From the NCBI GenBank assembly GCA_947396885.1, contig OX377201.1, positions 64,578,983 through 64,642,982 on the forward strand: a stretch of 64,000 nucleotides of DNA, given 5' to 3'. The notes under the pieces were generated by a model, which saw only the letters and a list, made by a program, of their open reading frames with translations, searched no databases and was not told where the DNA came from. Made by a program: the position numbers and the translations under genes. Of the stretch, positions 12,511-22,589 are shown piece by piece. The stretch comes from Heligmosomoides polygyrus polygyrus (Eukaryota > Nematoda > Chromadorea > Rhabditida > Heligmosomidae). Within the stretch, counting starts at the first letter, position 1. Each line of letters opens with the position of its first letter.

Positions 12511-12870
12511 ATGGGTGATTCCGGTCAGGAGTTCTACATTGAAGGCTTATCCGCAATTGTGAGCAAAACCGGCTCACCGTCCTCTCTTTCCAAGGATCAG
12601 ACAATTTTCCTTGTGTTGAAGAACTTTCTGTTGGATGGTCGCGTTACTGTCATGACATACATATATACATATATACATATATACATATATACATATATAC
12701 ATATATATATACATATGTTGCTGTACTTGTCGGAAAGTTTGGACGACGCCTTGGTACTGAGCAATGTGGCGGGACCTGATGAGAGCCTTGGCGCAGCAGC
12801 TGAAAACTCTTTTCCTTCAAATATGGTGAACAAGATTCTGACTCTTGTCTCAGGAACGAAATCACTTTAG
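12511..12870 (+). CDS. Hypothetical ORF containing a microsatellite
   Basis: A 119-codon frame starts MGDSGQEFYIEGLSAIV and continues with ordinary-looking composition for about 46 residues. An ATACATAT microsatellite (12656-12716) then encodes a Tyr/Ile/Thr tract, after which about 50 more ordinary residues lead to a stop. I do not recognise the family. It could be a real exon expanded by the microsatellite or a chance frame. Confidence 0.2.
   Translation: MGDSGQEFYIEGLSAIVSKTGSPSSLSKDQTIFLVLKNFLLDGRVTVMTYIYTYIHIYIYTYIHIYIHMLLYLSESLDDALVLSNVAGPDESLGAAAENSFPSNMVNKILTLVSGTKSL
12656..12716. repeat. (ATACATAT)n microsatellite
   Basis: About seven 8-bp units with slight irregularity at the right end. 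Confidence 0.95.
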
Positions 12871-12999
12871 GATAGAGCTGCAGGGCCAAGGGAACTGATT
12901 AGAAACACGATGCCTCATGTGAAGGCAGGGAGCCGGACATCTTGTCCACGGTGCGCCCCTCGGCGCGCCCCTCTCCGAGGGTGGTGTTTCCAACGACTC

Positions 13000-13101
13000 T
13001 CCGCCGAACCATAAACCACCCCTCTTACAACGCCGCTCCTCTACCCCTGCGCCACCACTGCTCGGCCGGCAGCGCAGTTTCAATCCTACTTGGGCTCGCT
13101 C
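13000..13101 (-). mobile_element. Family A tRNA-like repeat, copy 2, part before the BEL insertion
   Basis: Inverted relative to 11325 and 47800. It contains the A box on the minus strand (TGGCGCAGGGG complement near 13044-13054) and stops exactly at the BEL target site CGCTC. The repeat resumes at 15666. Confidence 0.75.
13097..13101. repeat. Target-site duplication of BEL element, left copy (CGCTC)
   Basis: CGCTC precedes the left LTR and recurs at 15666-15670 just after the right LTR. Sister repeats at about 48020 and 49020 have the uninterrupted site (CTCGCTCTCTTGTGA), which serves as an empty-site reference. Confidence 0.92.
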
Positions 13102-13376
13102 TGTCGCGGCAAGCACCAGCTGCCGCTACTTTTTCATGAGTTCTCACCCGCGAGACCTCAGACGGACAAAGAAATAGTGCATTCACAGTTCGCCTACAGT
13201 GTCTCCTTCCTTGAAAACAGAAAGTACAAGACGTCTCCTTTGTATTCTAGAAGGGCCGCCCTCGCGGTCTCAGTCTTGTTGAGTTCCTCCACCCTGCTAG
13301 CTCGCCTTTAGTTGTACAATTACGAATAAACGGATTATTTAATAATTTTGTGTCAGAGGCAACGGAAGCCCACACA
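13102..13376 (+). repeat. Left LTR of BEL element
   Basis: Begins TGTCGCGGCAAGC and ends GAAGCCCACACA. Identical to the right LTR except one extra T in the CTCCTTTG stretch near 13238. AATAAACGG near 13325 is a plausible polyadenylation signal. Confidence 0.95.
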
Positions 13377-13383
13377 AAATTTC

Positions 13384-13396
13384 TGGTGCATCGGCC
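13384..13396 (+). promoter_or_regulatory. Primer binding site, tRNA-Gly type
   Basis: TGGTGCATCGGCC begins 7 bases after the left LTR. It is complementary to the expected 3' end of a tRNA-Gly (CCGATGCA plus CCA), the usual way LTR elements prime minus-strand DNA. The tRNA assignment is from general knowledge of tRNA-Gly acceptor stems. Confidence 0.75.
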
Positions 13397-13518
13397 ATTT
13401 TCCAGGCACCAATAATAAAGACCCGCGTGGCATCTTCAAATCAGCTTGTTCTCTTTCATAAGGCTAAGAACCGCTGATTTTCTACAGAAAAAAGAAAATC
13501 AAGCTGAATAACAGCAAA

Positions 13519-14643
13519 ATGAGTAAAATTACCCTTCTCCTCCAATCTCTGGAAGATGAATCGACTATCCTCAAAGAAGTGGTTGAATATTACAAGGCCA
13601 CCACAGAGCCTAATAAACCACCCACAGAGGATCAAAAAATACAAGTCTACTGTCAGGAAAGACTATGTGAACTGCAAACGGCACTGGAAAACGTCGAAAG
13701 AAAACTGTCGTCAATGCAAGATGTCTACCAGAGCATAGTGAGCACCTATTCAGAGGCCTCAAAAGGAGAGAAAAAGGAAATGTTAGCAGAAATAGAGGAA
13801 CTCAAACAGAAAATCAATTTCCCCTCACTCAAACAAGAAGCGGAAACCGTATTGATGGCCCTAAAAACCAGAACTCGAGAAATACAGACTCAATGGGAAA
13901 TTCACCAAATTACTCGTACCCCACTGGGCCGAAACGGTCCCGAAAGCAGAGGAGACCTCGACAGCGGGGACGCATATGAGGAAATCGATCCATGTGGTCT
14001 ACTTCAAAGTAACCGACCGCTAACGCAGCCACAGAGGACAGCTCACTCGGGTCTTGATTCGCATGACCAAGACCCAGAACAGATGGTCCTATCGCCGGCG
14101 TTGAAGATCAAGTACCCGCAAATCAAACTACCGCATTTTGATGGAGAAAACGACTCATGGGACGAATTCTGGGATGCATATTCCCTCATAGTCGATCAAA
14201 ACGCGCAACTAGGAGAATTGGAGAAAATTCTCTACCTTAAAGACGCCATACGCGGAAAGGCACAAAATGCAATCAGAAGCATCCCAATGAAGGCTTCCAA
14301 TTACAGTCTGATTGTAGATGTACTACACAAAAAATATGGAAACAAAGGAAATAACAGGTCGCATATCGTACAGCGCCTACTGGCACTACCAGCTGCCAAC
14401 ACAGGAGGCGAAAAATGTGTCGAAACCCTCGAAAAGGTCAATGTGGACACTTTACTCACTTACACCACCCCTCGACATCCGTGCATATTCTGCGAAGGCG
14501 ACAGTGATGAAGGTCACAGGTCATCAACCTGCACTGCCTATTCGGACACTATCGCTCGCTCGCTGCGCCTACGAGATCTGAATAAGTGCATCTCGTGCCT
14601 AGCGGCAGCACATGGTACGTGCCAGCAGAAGTGTCGCGTCTGA
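13519..14643 (+). CDS. Gag polyprotein of BEL/Pao retrotransposon, internally shortened
   Basis: Structural capsid protein that packages element RNA in cytoplasmic particles. The 374-residue frame starts at an ATG 123 bp after the PBS. Residues about 1-130 are Lys/Glu/Gln-rich and helical, likely coiled coil. Residues about 198-290 show the DUF1759-type signature of BEL gags: KLPHFDGENDSWDEFWDAY, then EKILYLKDAIRGKAQNAI and a Tyr-Gly motif. From about 325 a Cys/His segment (CIFCEGDSDEGHRSSTC, then CISC...HGTC...C) resembles the BEL zinc-knuckle region. The join between capsid and zinc region is abrupt, so several hundred residues appear deleted in frame. The frame has no stop or shift, unlike every other element here. 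Confidence 0.88.
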   Translation: MSKITLLLQSLEDESTILKEVVEYYKATTEPNKPPTEDQKIQVYCQERLCELQTALENVERKLSSMQDVYQSIVSTYSEASKGEKKEMLAEIEELKQKINFPSLKQEAETVLMALKTRTREIQTQWEIHQITRTPLGRNGPESRGDLDSGDAYEEIDPCGLLQSNRPLTQPQRTAHSGLDSHDQDPEQMVLSPALKIKYPQIKLPHFDGENDSWDEFWDAYSLIVDQNAQLGELEKILYLKDAIRGKAQNAIRSIPMKASNYSLIVDVLHKKYGNKGNNRSHIVQRLLALPAANTGGEKCVETLEKVNVDTLLTYTTPRHPCIFCEGDSDEGHRSSTCTAYSDTIARSLRLRDLNKCISCLAAAHGTCQQKCRV

Positions 14644-15391
14644 GGAGGGAATCATCATGCAATCCTCTGTAGCGAAAGAACCAGGCCAATTCAGCCTCAG
14701 AAGCGCCACAGAGCCGAGTAAAGATTGTGTTCTTTGTTTCAGAGTTTACAATACATTACCATCATTATTGCCCACATGACTCTATTGTCCTTCCCTTGTT
14801 TCACTCAAGTTTGTCTCTGGAAATATTTTGCATTTTTTGTCAGTTGGTATTGATATTTCGTTCTATACTTCATTGTAATACGTCACATCCTGTATTGCGT
14901 AGAACAAACATAAGTTCAAATTGCTCCTCAAAATATTCGCATCGTATCACCTCCTCCACTTAGCACATTGTAAACGCGGAATTACCATTCACACCTCACG
15001 CACACGCCCTTCTCACGAGTCACTCACATCTACTATGTAGCCCCTAAACGGCTGGTGAGGATCACCCCGTCACATACGCTGTTGTCGTCGGTGTCTTTAT
15101 CCTCGCACAGGCGCTTCTAATTGCGCAGCAAGCACGTCTGTCACTAACAAAACCGGTGGTGGAGCCAGTCGTGGCCGCTCTAGTCTTTGTGGGTCATTCG
15201 ACCGCGGGGAGCAACAAAAATAAACAAAAACAAGTGAGAATTATTCCGCGTCGTTACTCCTCGTATCAACCGTTACAGTAATTTACTTATTCACTACTCA
15301 TTTGCTCATCTGACTTGATAATCGAATGTATATCCATTGCTATGCATTACTCATTGTTACAAGGTACTTTCAAAAGTTTTGCGCCCGGGAG
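14644..15391 (+). other. Non-coding remainder of the BEL internal region
   Basis: About 750 bp between the gag stop and the right LTR with no recognisable pol domain in any frame. Probably 3' untranslated element sequence or acquired filler. Confidence 0.6.
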
Positions 15392-15665
15392 TGTCGCGGC
15401 AAGCACCAGCTGCCGCTACTTTTTCATGAGTTCTCACCCGCGAGACCTCAGACGGACAAAGAAATAGTGCATTCACAGTTCGCCTACAGTGTCTCCTTCC
15501 TTGAAAACAGAAAGTACAAGACGTCTCCTTGTATTCTAGAAGGGCCGCCCTCGCGGTCTCAGTCTTGTTGAGTTCCTCCACCCTGCTAGCTCGCCTTTAG
15601 TTGTACAATTACGAATAAACGGATTATTTAATAATTTTGTGTCAGAGGCAACGGAAGCCCACACA
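15392..15665 (+). repeat. Right LTR of BEL element
   Basis: 274 bp, one base shorter than the left LTR and otherwise identical by eye. Followed by the CGCTC duplication at 15666-15670. Confidence 0.95.
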
Positions 15666-15862
15666 CGCTCTCTTGTGATTGACCCGCGCTGCGTGGAGCT
15701 AGTGGGCAAAGGAGCCTGCTATGAAATTGGTCCATAACTCCGTTCACAGATGCGCGCAGCAGAAACGGAGCGCATACTTGGAATCAGCGTTCGAAGCCAC
15801 ATGCAGAAATATGCATCCCATCTCGAAGTCCCAGATCACCTAGTATCCTTCCCTTGTAAGTT
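15666..15862 (-). mobile_element. Family A tRNA-like repeat, copy 2, part after the BEL insertion
   Basis: Resumes at CGCTCTCTTGTGATTGACCC and continues through the shared CCATAACTCCGTTCACAG block to about TATCCTTCCCTTGTAAG, matching the body of the other family A copies. Confidence 0.8.
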
Positions 15863-16500
15863 AGGGCCTTTTACCTCACAGCTGACCATCAGAACAAGGT
15901 ACATGAACTTCGGCTAAGGAAGCCAAGGTATTCGAGATCCTTTCGATTAGTTCCAACATGTACCCCGCACCACTGCTCGAATCCTTCAAAATATCGTGGT
16001 AGTAGGATGCTCGAGGCGCAGCCGACAACCGCTCCAAACTCAGCGATTAAGTCACGAGTTTAAAGGACCGTGACCCAATCGAACGCCGGGTTACGTTGTC
16101 AAAGTCAGGAGTCGGATGTTTATAATACTGTGCTCGAAGTCGCAGTACCTACATGACTTAGGAGGGTGACCCCTTCACCCAGAGGCAGTTAGAAACACTC
16201 ACGTCTATTTGTTTCGTGGACATTCAGTCGCGAAGGACCAGTGGTGGGCTGGTGGCCACAAAAGGCGGCGTCGCACGACGTCTGCGACGGATAACTCGTC
16301 CGCGGCCACCCTTTGAAAAGGAGCGCATGTTTCCGGTTTCGAACAATTTCAGGGCTCCTTATGAAATATGTACACCAAAAGATAGAGCTCGAGCTCCTGA
16401 GCTCAAATATATCCTTGGTTTTTCATAAACATGACCTTATATCTGCGAGTTATATTGAGAAGACGCAAAAATTGACTCCCAGTAATCCAAGTTGGTAGCG
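15863..16500. other. No gene recognised
   Basis: No convincing coding sequence or repeat found. Confidence 0.4.
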
Positions 16501-16501
16501 T

Positions 16502-16655
16502 CAAATATATTCGAATATGTTCGAATTTCGGGCCGCGTCGAATAGTCGAATAACAAATGTATTCGAATTTTGGGCCTCATTGGATATTCGAATAACGAAT
16601 GTACGAATATTCGAATTTATTCGAATATCCGTTTGAAATTATTCGATTCGGTCCG
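16502..16655. repeat. TTCGAA minisatellite, 42-bp spacing
   Basis: TCGAATTT recurs at 16521 and 16563. Shares its right edge (GAAATTATTCGATTCGG...GAAGTA) with the 10.9 kb array. Confidence 0.8.
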
Positions 16656-16894
16656 AAGTAAAATTGATGGCGATCGACAGCGACCGGAAACTTCAGCTCT
16701 GGTGTCAACCGAGGTCGCTGAACACGAATCTTTTTGTAGTATGGACGCCGTCAATCGATATTGATCAAATTATCGACTTTCTGTGGATGCCGTTTAAGCG
16801 GTTCGAAACTTAAGCCCTGGGGGTAGTCGAGGTCGATGAACACGAATTTGACGTTCGTTTTTGAGGTATCGATCGCCATCAATCGATGTTGATC
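16656..16894. repeat. ATCGAT-rich dispersed repeat
   Basis: Contains GATGGCGATCGACAG, GAGGTCG and ATCGATGTTGATCAA blocks related, inverted, to the tandem repeat at 51480-51725. No coding content. Confidence 0.6.
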
Positions 16895-17385
16895 AATTGG
16901 TGGGTAGAGAGTTGACTCATGCGAGAGAGGTTAGGGGTTTGGCTCCTCTGCTTCGCTGCACTTTTGCATTTCAACTGATTGGTAGAGATTTGGCGGATTC
17001 TGACGTCTATACCATTTTCAGGCGTTTTCTGCGCATTTTTTTCCAGCTGTACGTTGTGGTATTCAACATGCTAATGTATAAATGTTCAACACCAGTGATA
17101 CACAGGTACAAAGTGCACGAAGCACCACTGAGTACCTTACGGGTAGCGTATAAAGGCTCCTCATAGCCTGTTCCCATACATGAACCAAAGGCCTCTGGAA
17201 AAACCATCCTGCTCGGATTTTCAAAGGAGACCATGTTGTGACGTCGGAGGTGGTTCAAATGAGAAACGAGGTGTGCGGATCCCGCAAATTAAGCTAAACG
17301 GCATCGAAACACTCTTTCCCTCATGTCTGCCTGTCACCTGGAAATCGGAGGTCTGAAGGTTTTCTAGAACCTAACACCTTTTGCA
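16895..17385 (+). mobile_element. tRNA-like dispersed repeat (family B), copy 1
   Basis: Shares GATACACAGGTACAAAGTGC, CCATCCTGCTCGGATTTTC and ACTCTTT-flanked 3' segments with 18586-19335, and its 5' part with the inverted copy at 19685-20040. A B-box-like GGGTTTGGCTCC lies near 16938. Noncoding; probably a SINE-type element with a long body. Confidence 0.65.
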
Positions 17386-18585
17386 AGTACTAAACATAAA
17401 TGAACGATGCTATGCTGACCGTTCGGGTTATAGGCACAAAACTGTTCGAAGTCGCACACAACAGCTCTGATGTTGGTTATGTAGCGTAGAAGCAGCAAAC
17501 TTGCATAGAAGCAGCAAAATCACAATGCTTAAAATTGTCCCCAATTTGCATGTTCTTGGGAAACAATCTCTACCGTTGTGCACTAGCAGTTCTGCAATAA
17601 GCATATGAGGTAGCATGATGGCACATACATATTGCCCGTCCGGCGATACTGCAGCTTCCAAAGCACCGGAGAACACGCCAGGCACTTCAACGATTGTTAT
17701 CGAAGCGGCAAAGCAGCTTCTTGGAGTGAGAAAATCAGATTTTGCCACGAATTAAGTAGGTGTGGATGCAGATGTGGGAGTCTTCTTCTTCTCCGAAAAG
17801 CATTTCATAGCATTGCCAAGAACGATGTTCATCCGCAACAACTGTTTTGAAGGGTGTTCACTAGATAAGGAATGGACACAAAGGCAGACGATCGCCGAGC
17901 GAACTCGACGGTTTATATGTCACAACAACAGTGGTGCATGAAACAAAAATTTTTACGCAGATTCTAAACATGTGGGCACCCCGATCGTCCTTTAATACAG
18001 ACCATGCAAGTTCTCTGGTGAAGCCATGAATGGTATGAGGGCGAATGGGGCTGTGAATTGCCTTTTTCAGTGACTATAACAAGGGAAGGGTCTTAAGCGT
18101 ATGTCTGAACGGGCGAGCGACTCCTATAGGAGGAATCCCTGCGCGATAGCTGCACTAGTTAAGGTTCAATAGGGTCAGTAATTCAATTTCTCAGTTTCTC
18201 ATGCTTTATTCCTATCAAGTGGGCTGATCTTATAGTAATGCTTTTGCAGGCACGGCAATGCTGACGTGCTGGCAGTTCCGGGCACGGCAACATGCACAAA
18301 ACCGGGCGTGATCAACACTCGAGGCCTTCGGCTCTTCTGCTGGTCTCTACTGCTTCTCCAGCTGGGACACTCTTCGGATCCCGAAGTCGATCAGCCAAGA
18401 AGTAGTCAAGAAACCCATCAGAGAGACCTCTTGGGAAAAAATGTGGAAAGTCGGTATTGCCGGATAAATTTTATCACTAGCCGCTTTAGATCACTCTATC
18501 ATCAACAGCTTTATCAAGGCACTATACGACACAACCGCGTGGCACAATAACTACTAGGGCGACCGACGACACTAAACACCCCTCA
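17386..18585. other. No gene confirmed
   Basis: 18072-18150 is an inverted match to about 20043-20120 (GTATGTCTGAACGG block), so it is part of the family B surroundings. A 94-codon frame at 18266-18550 is unrecognised. Confidence 0.4.
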
Positions 18586-19335
18586 GTGTGAAAATGTGTC
18601 TATTTTTTGCCCGTTAAACCCAGGGAGTAGTGGATCGCGATGGGATACGGCGCATAAATGCGCAGATGCGCAGAAAACGTCTGAAATGGTATAGACGTCA
18701 AAATCCCCAAATCATAACCAGTCAGTTGAAATGCAGCCGCGCAGAGGGTCCAAACTCCCGACCTTCCTCGCCAGAAGCAACCGTACCTCCACTGCGCTCC
18801 AAACCGCCTGAACCCAAACGATTTGGGGTCTTGTACGCCCGCGATGCACCCACTGACAGGCGGTTTGGAGCGCAGTGGAGGTACGGTTGCTTCTGGCGAG
18901 GAAGGTCGGGAGTTTGGACCCTCTGCGCGGCTGCATTTCAACTGACTGGTTATGATTTGGGGATTTTGACGTCTATACCATTTCAGACGTTTTCTGCGCA
19001 TTTTCCAGCTGTATGCTGTGGTATTCAACATGGTGATGTAGAAATGTTCAACATCAGTGATACACAGGTACAAAGTGCATGAAGCAGGATTGGGCACAAC
19101 GTACAAAGGCTACAGGCTCCTCACAGTTTGTTTCCATACATGGACCAATGACCACGGGAGAAACCATCCTGCTCGGATTTTCACAAAAGAGACCAGGATG
19201 TGACGTCGGAATTGGTTAAAATGAGAAGCGAGGTGTGTGAATCCCGCAAATTAACCTAAACGGCATCTATACACTCTTTTACTCATCTTTGCCTGTCACT
19301 CGGAAATCAGAGGTTTGCTGAAGGTTCTTTAAACC
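18586..19335 (+). mobile_element. Family B tRNA-like repeat, copy 2, with perfect palindrome
   Basis: The 5' head (AAAATGTGT, then TAAACCCAGGGAGTAG and GATGGGATACGGCGC) and the 3' body match the other copies. Its tRNA-like middle has been inverted-duplicated: arms 18667-18810 and 18857-19000 are identical over 144 bp. Open frames of 168 and 150 codons on the two strands result from that symmetry. Confidence 0.75.
18667..19000. repeat. Palindrome, two perfect 144-bp arms, 46-bp spacer
   Basis: 18667-18810 reads TGCGCAGAAAACGTCTGA... and is the exact reverse complement of 18857-19000 in my base-by-base reading. The spacer contains the CTTGTACGCCCGCGATGC element found once in copy 3, so only one arm is ancestral. 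Confidence 0.92.
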
Positions 19336-19346
19336 TAATACCAACA

Positions 19347-19553
19347 ATGTCCGCCGATGCTCGAGTTGATCCACTTGCGCACGCTGATGTGGGGCCCACC
19401 ATTAGACAGGAACCTTCGAGGAAAGAAATGAAGCTGGCTAAACGGATGGCCAGCATAATCAAGGACTTCGAAGCACTTCAACTTTAAGTTGACGAAGACA
19501 AACAGCTGGAGGTGGTGGAAGAAGAGGAAGATTGGGATCCGCAAGATAACTGA
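19347..19553 (+). pseudogene. Fragment of unrecognised protein family (MKLAKR family), copy 1
   Basis: ATG at 19347 opens 46 codons ending in TAA at 19485, and the same frame continues 22 codons to a second stop. The segment PSRKEMKLAKRMASIIKDFE closely resembles PSRDEMKLAKRIASILRDFE encoded on the minus strand near 50340-50395, and similarity resumes past the first stop (LEVVEE against LEIVGE). A GGTAAGC donor-like site follows at about 19565. Role unknown; helical and charged. Decayed relative of the 50 kb copy. Confidence 0.5.
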
Positions 19554-19684
19554 TGGACGTGGAAAGGTAAGCAAGCAGTAGGCATATGATAACGTTTTCG
19601 GGTGGAACTCTTATTTGGGAGGAAAGGGTACGTCTTCAATTGGATTTCGCTTGCATGCTCGTAACCATGGAGGAGGACACTGCG

Positions 19685-20040
19685 ATTCGCTACAGAGGCA
19701 CTTTGTACCTGTGTATCACTAGTGCTGAACATTTGCCACCATGTTAAATACCACAGCGTACAGCTGCAAAAATGTGCAGAAAACGTCTGGAAATGGTATA
19801 CACCTCAGAATCCCCCAAATCTCTACCAATCAGTTGAAATGCAAAAGCGCAGCAACGCAGAGGAGCCAAACTCCTGACCTCTCTCGAATGAATCAATCCT
19901 CTACCCACTTGCGCTCCGAGCCACTGGGTGCGGGAGCATCGCGGGCGTACAAGGCCCCGTTCTGCGCCGTATCCCATTGTGACCCCCTACTCCTTGGGTT
20001 TAGCGACTAGGCAAAAATAAACACATTTTCAAACCAAATG
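19685..20040 (-). mobile_element. Family B tRNA-like repeat, copy 3 (inverted)
   Basis: Inverted relative to copies 1 and 2. On the minus strand it reads GATGGGATACGGCGC, the CTTGTACGCCCGCGATGC block once, a tRNA-like segment with A-box-like GAGCGCAAGTGGG and B-box-like GAGTTTGGCTCC, then ATACACAGGTACAAAGTGCC. It serves as the non-duplicated reference for the palindrome in copy 2. Confidence 0.7.
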
Positions 20041-20107
20041 AGGGATGAGAATTCTCCCTATATAACTCGCTCCCCCCGTTCAGACATACGCTTCAGACTC
20101 TTCCCTT

Positions 20108-20345
20108 TTAAGGCATATTAGGCAGCGGAGAGTAATCGGCACTTCATCGTGAAGCACTTTAACTGTTCTGCTTGCCTACGCATTCGGATGCCGTTAGCCT
20201 GTTCCCACGTGGTCGACCGAAATGTGTCCATAAGGTTTACCTGCATTTTCGCACCGGTGCAACATTTTGTCCATTCATAAGCTACGTTGCTGTGTTTCAG
20301 CAAACCTATTCAACTTTCTACTACTTACAAAATTCACAAGTTGCA
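20108..20345 (+). repeat. Diverged direct repeat, left copy (possible old LTR)
   Basis: Shares the AGCTACGT.GCTGTGTTTCAGC tract and the CTACT.CTTACAAAAT.CACAA end with 20745-20995, about 640 bp downstream. Spacing and diversity would suit a very old LTR or a leader repeat, but no TG/CA ends or target duplication are clear. Confidence 0.45.
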
Positions 20346-20744
20346 GCCGGAAAGATTCAAACGTAACAGAGTTATTGCGCTCAGAACACGCCCGCACGTC
20401 CAATTTAGCACAACAACGGTCGATCTCCTCCGCGCTCTTACCCGCCCAGATTACAGTTCTTGCTGCTCGAAGTACTCTATCGCATGGTATCAGACTTGGC
20501 CGAGTTCGAAAATATCGATTTTCGATGACGTTATTGTCCTCCTGCCGTGACCTTGAGCCGACTCGATTTTGATGCGAAATTGTCAAAAATCGCTATTCCT
20601 AGAATTGGTCGAGATTGACACCATTCGATAGAGCTTCTCAAGCTGAATAGAACGGCTCCATTGGTAGGGTCCAGAACTCAAATGTGGGCAAGCAAGGAAC
20701 TTCACCGTTGTCCTCCGCCGCTCTAAGATGGCAGATTTGGCTAA

Positions 20745-20995
20745 AGCAGTTTAGGCATCTGGAGAGCTGTGAGCCTGTCGTCGTAACGTGCTTTCAGTCT
20801 CGTGCTCGCCCTCGCATTTGCATGCCGTCAGCTCTCCTTGCCTTCCTGCCGTAGTCGACTGAACTCGGAAAAAATCGTGTCACACAAGGCCAAACTGCAT
20901 TTTCCCCCCTCTGGAGCTCCGTTCAGTCACAAGCTACGTCGCTGTGTTTCAGCGCCCCTATTGAACTCTCTACTGCTTACAAAATCCACAAATCG
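20745..20995 (+). repeat. Diverged direct repeat, right copy (possible old LTR)
   Basis: Partner of 20108-20345. Followed by a 70-codon frame at 21076. Confidence 0.45.
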
Positions 20996-21075
20996 CTTAT
21001 TACTTTATAAAGTCATGCGCGGTAAGAGGCAACGGTTACTTACGACATTCACACCTTCGCCATCGAAGTTGAAGC

Positions 21076-21288
21076 ATGTCTCAACTCGAGGTCACTCACC
21101 TACCATGCGCTCAAGTAGAATTTAGCTCTATCCGTACTATCGACTTCTTACAACGTGATATTACTCTTACGTTTCCCGAAGTCACAAGGGGAGATAACAA
21201 TCCGGAGTACTTGCCGGCAGATGAACTGCATGCAATTCGTTATCGCCAAAAAGTACTGGATGCACTTCATTCTTTTGTTAAGAGGTAG
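21076..21288 (+). CDS. Hypothetical 70-residue ORF
   Basis: Begins MSQLEVTHLPCAQVEFSS and has protein-like composition (FLQRDITLTFPEV, LPADELHAIRYRQKVLDAL). A GTAGAA at the 3' end could be a weak splice donor. No family recognised. Its position after a possible old LTR would fit the start of a retroelement frame, but this is inference. Confidence 0.25.
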   Translation: MSQLEVTHLPCAQVEFSSIRTIDFLQRDITLTFPEVTRGDNNPEYLPADELHAIRYRQKVLDALHSFVKR

Positions 21289-21513
21289 AACGTTTTTTAC
21301 TATTTGGCAGCAGCAGTACTGAACGTCTCTACGGAAAACTCATAGGCATTTGACGACGAATCGAGCGATGGAACGCCACCTTTCCGTGGTCGTAGTTATA
21401 GTACTGATCAGCGACCCTGTTCTACCCAGAAATGCATGGAAAAAGGGACGTATTACTAAAACTAAACAAGGCACGGACGGAGGTATATTAATCTTGCTGC
21501 ACTCAGAATCACG

Positions 21514-22489
21514 ATGACTTCCTTAACGCTCCTTCCAACGCCAATTATGGATAGCGCATTTATCACAAATGGCACTGACACAGCGATTTGGAAAAATGCA
21601 ATCGCACCAAATCTCCGCGGAATGGTGCAAAAGTACTCAATTGCACCTTTTTCGACGAATGTAGATGCGCAGAAGCCGAAACAAAAGTTTTATGTGCATG
21701 CCCCAATTCCGAAATTGCAAAACAGTTTGCTCATATTTCTCGTAAGCTACCCATAAAAATAGCCTCATGGAAACTGAAAAAGTTTTCAAATGGCGCCTTT
21801 ACATCAGAAATACTTGGTCTCTTCTGAAAATTTTCTAACTTTTAAAGAGAAAAAAAGAGAAAAAAGAAAAAGATAGACTTAACTTTTGTATACATTCGCA
21901 GCCAAACTGCTCAATCGAAAACGCGCCACTGAGCGGTTGCTATAGATGTGCTAAAGTTCGGTGAAATCCAAGACTCGAAACGTATGGGGAGGTTCTTTGC
22001 GCCCAAAATTCTTTTATTGTTCAATGCGCACCCAGCACACCCTAATCAATCTTACGTTCCTACTTAGACTCCGTCTGTCAATTTCTCGATTGCATCTTTT
22101 CGTGTGGAAGCGTAAGCAGCAGGCATGAGCTAACAATAAGTGGGGTGCTGAAATTCATCAGCTAGCTTCAGTATATCAGCGTGTAGGTGATAAAAGGCAA
22201 TAGCAGTGTTTACGAAGAGTTCCAGTGGCCAAATGTAGGCCATATTTTTGGCGTTATCCTTGTATGGTACAAAACACTGGTTATCAACCTAATTGCAGTG
22301 GCAGTAGTACTCCTTCTATCATATACATGCCTAAACGCCATCGATTTGTGCTGTGCGCACCTCGTTTTGCGATTGCTGTGGACAATAAGTTGTTTTCCTG
22401 CGCGCGCCAAAGCACACGCGCTCTGTTTACTTGCAAAAAGCTATGCGAACCGGCGTGCGTCGATGAAAAAGCGTACGAAGTCACTTTAG
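21514..22489 (+). pseudogene. Env-like glycoprotein remnant of a retroelement
   Basis: One frame (about 21588-21827) has a cysteine spacing C-x5-C-x-C-x9-C-x-C followed by a KLPI motif. This resembles the phlebovirus-type fusion glycoprotein domain carried as env by some nematode LTR retrotransposons. In a different frame, about 22235-22345 encodes a roughly 20-residue hydrophobic run flanked by Trp/Tyr/Lys, typical of a membrane anchor, then a basic tail. The pieces lie in different frames with stops between, and most of the ectodomain is missing. Broken and non-functional; the family assignment is from motif memory only. Confidence 0.35.
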
Positions 22490-22589
22490 ATCGATATCCT
22501 ATGCTTCCATCGATGTGTGACGTCCTCAGCAATCAATAGCAGAAATGTGACCTTTTTAAAACTATGCACCATATTATGTTTCCTTTTAG

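Larger units (their letters stand above)
13102..15665 (+). mobile_element. Non-autonomous BEL/Pao LTR retrotransposon with gag only
   Basis: Two LTRs (TGT...ACA, 275 and 274 bp) differ by one T in my reading, flanked by a CGCTC duplication of 5 bp, usual for BEL/Pao. A primer binding site follows the left LTR, then one long gag frame. The 748 bp after gag (14644-15391) hold no protease, reverse transcriptase or integrase, so pol is deleted. The short GCGCCCGGGAG before the right LTR may be a degenerate polypurine tract. The element would need enzymes from a full-length relative. Near-identical LTRs imply a recent insertion. Confidence 0.93.

Noticed and set aside
18600..19106. Long frames on both strands (168 and 150 codons) with near-identical protein segments
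   Set aside because: They are produced by the perfect palindrome 18667-19000, which presents the same sequence on both strands.
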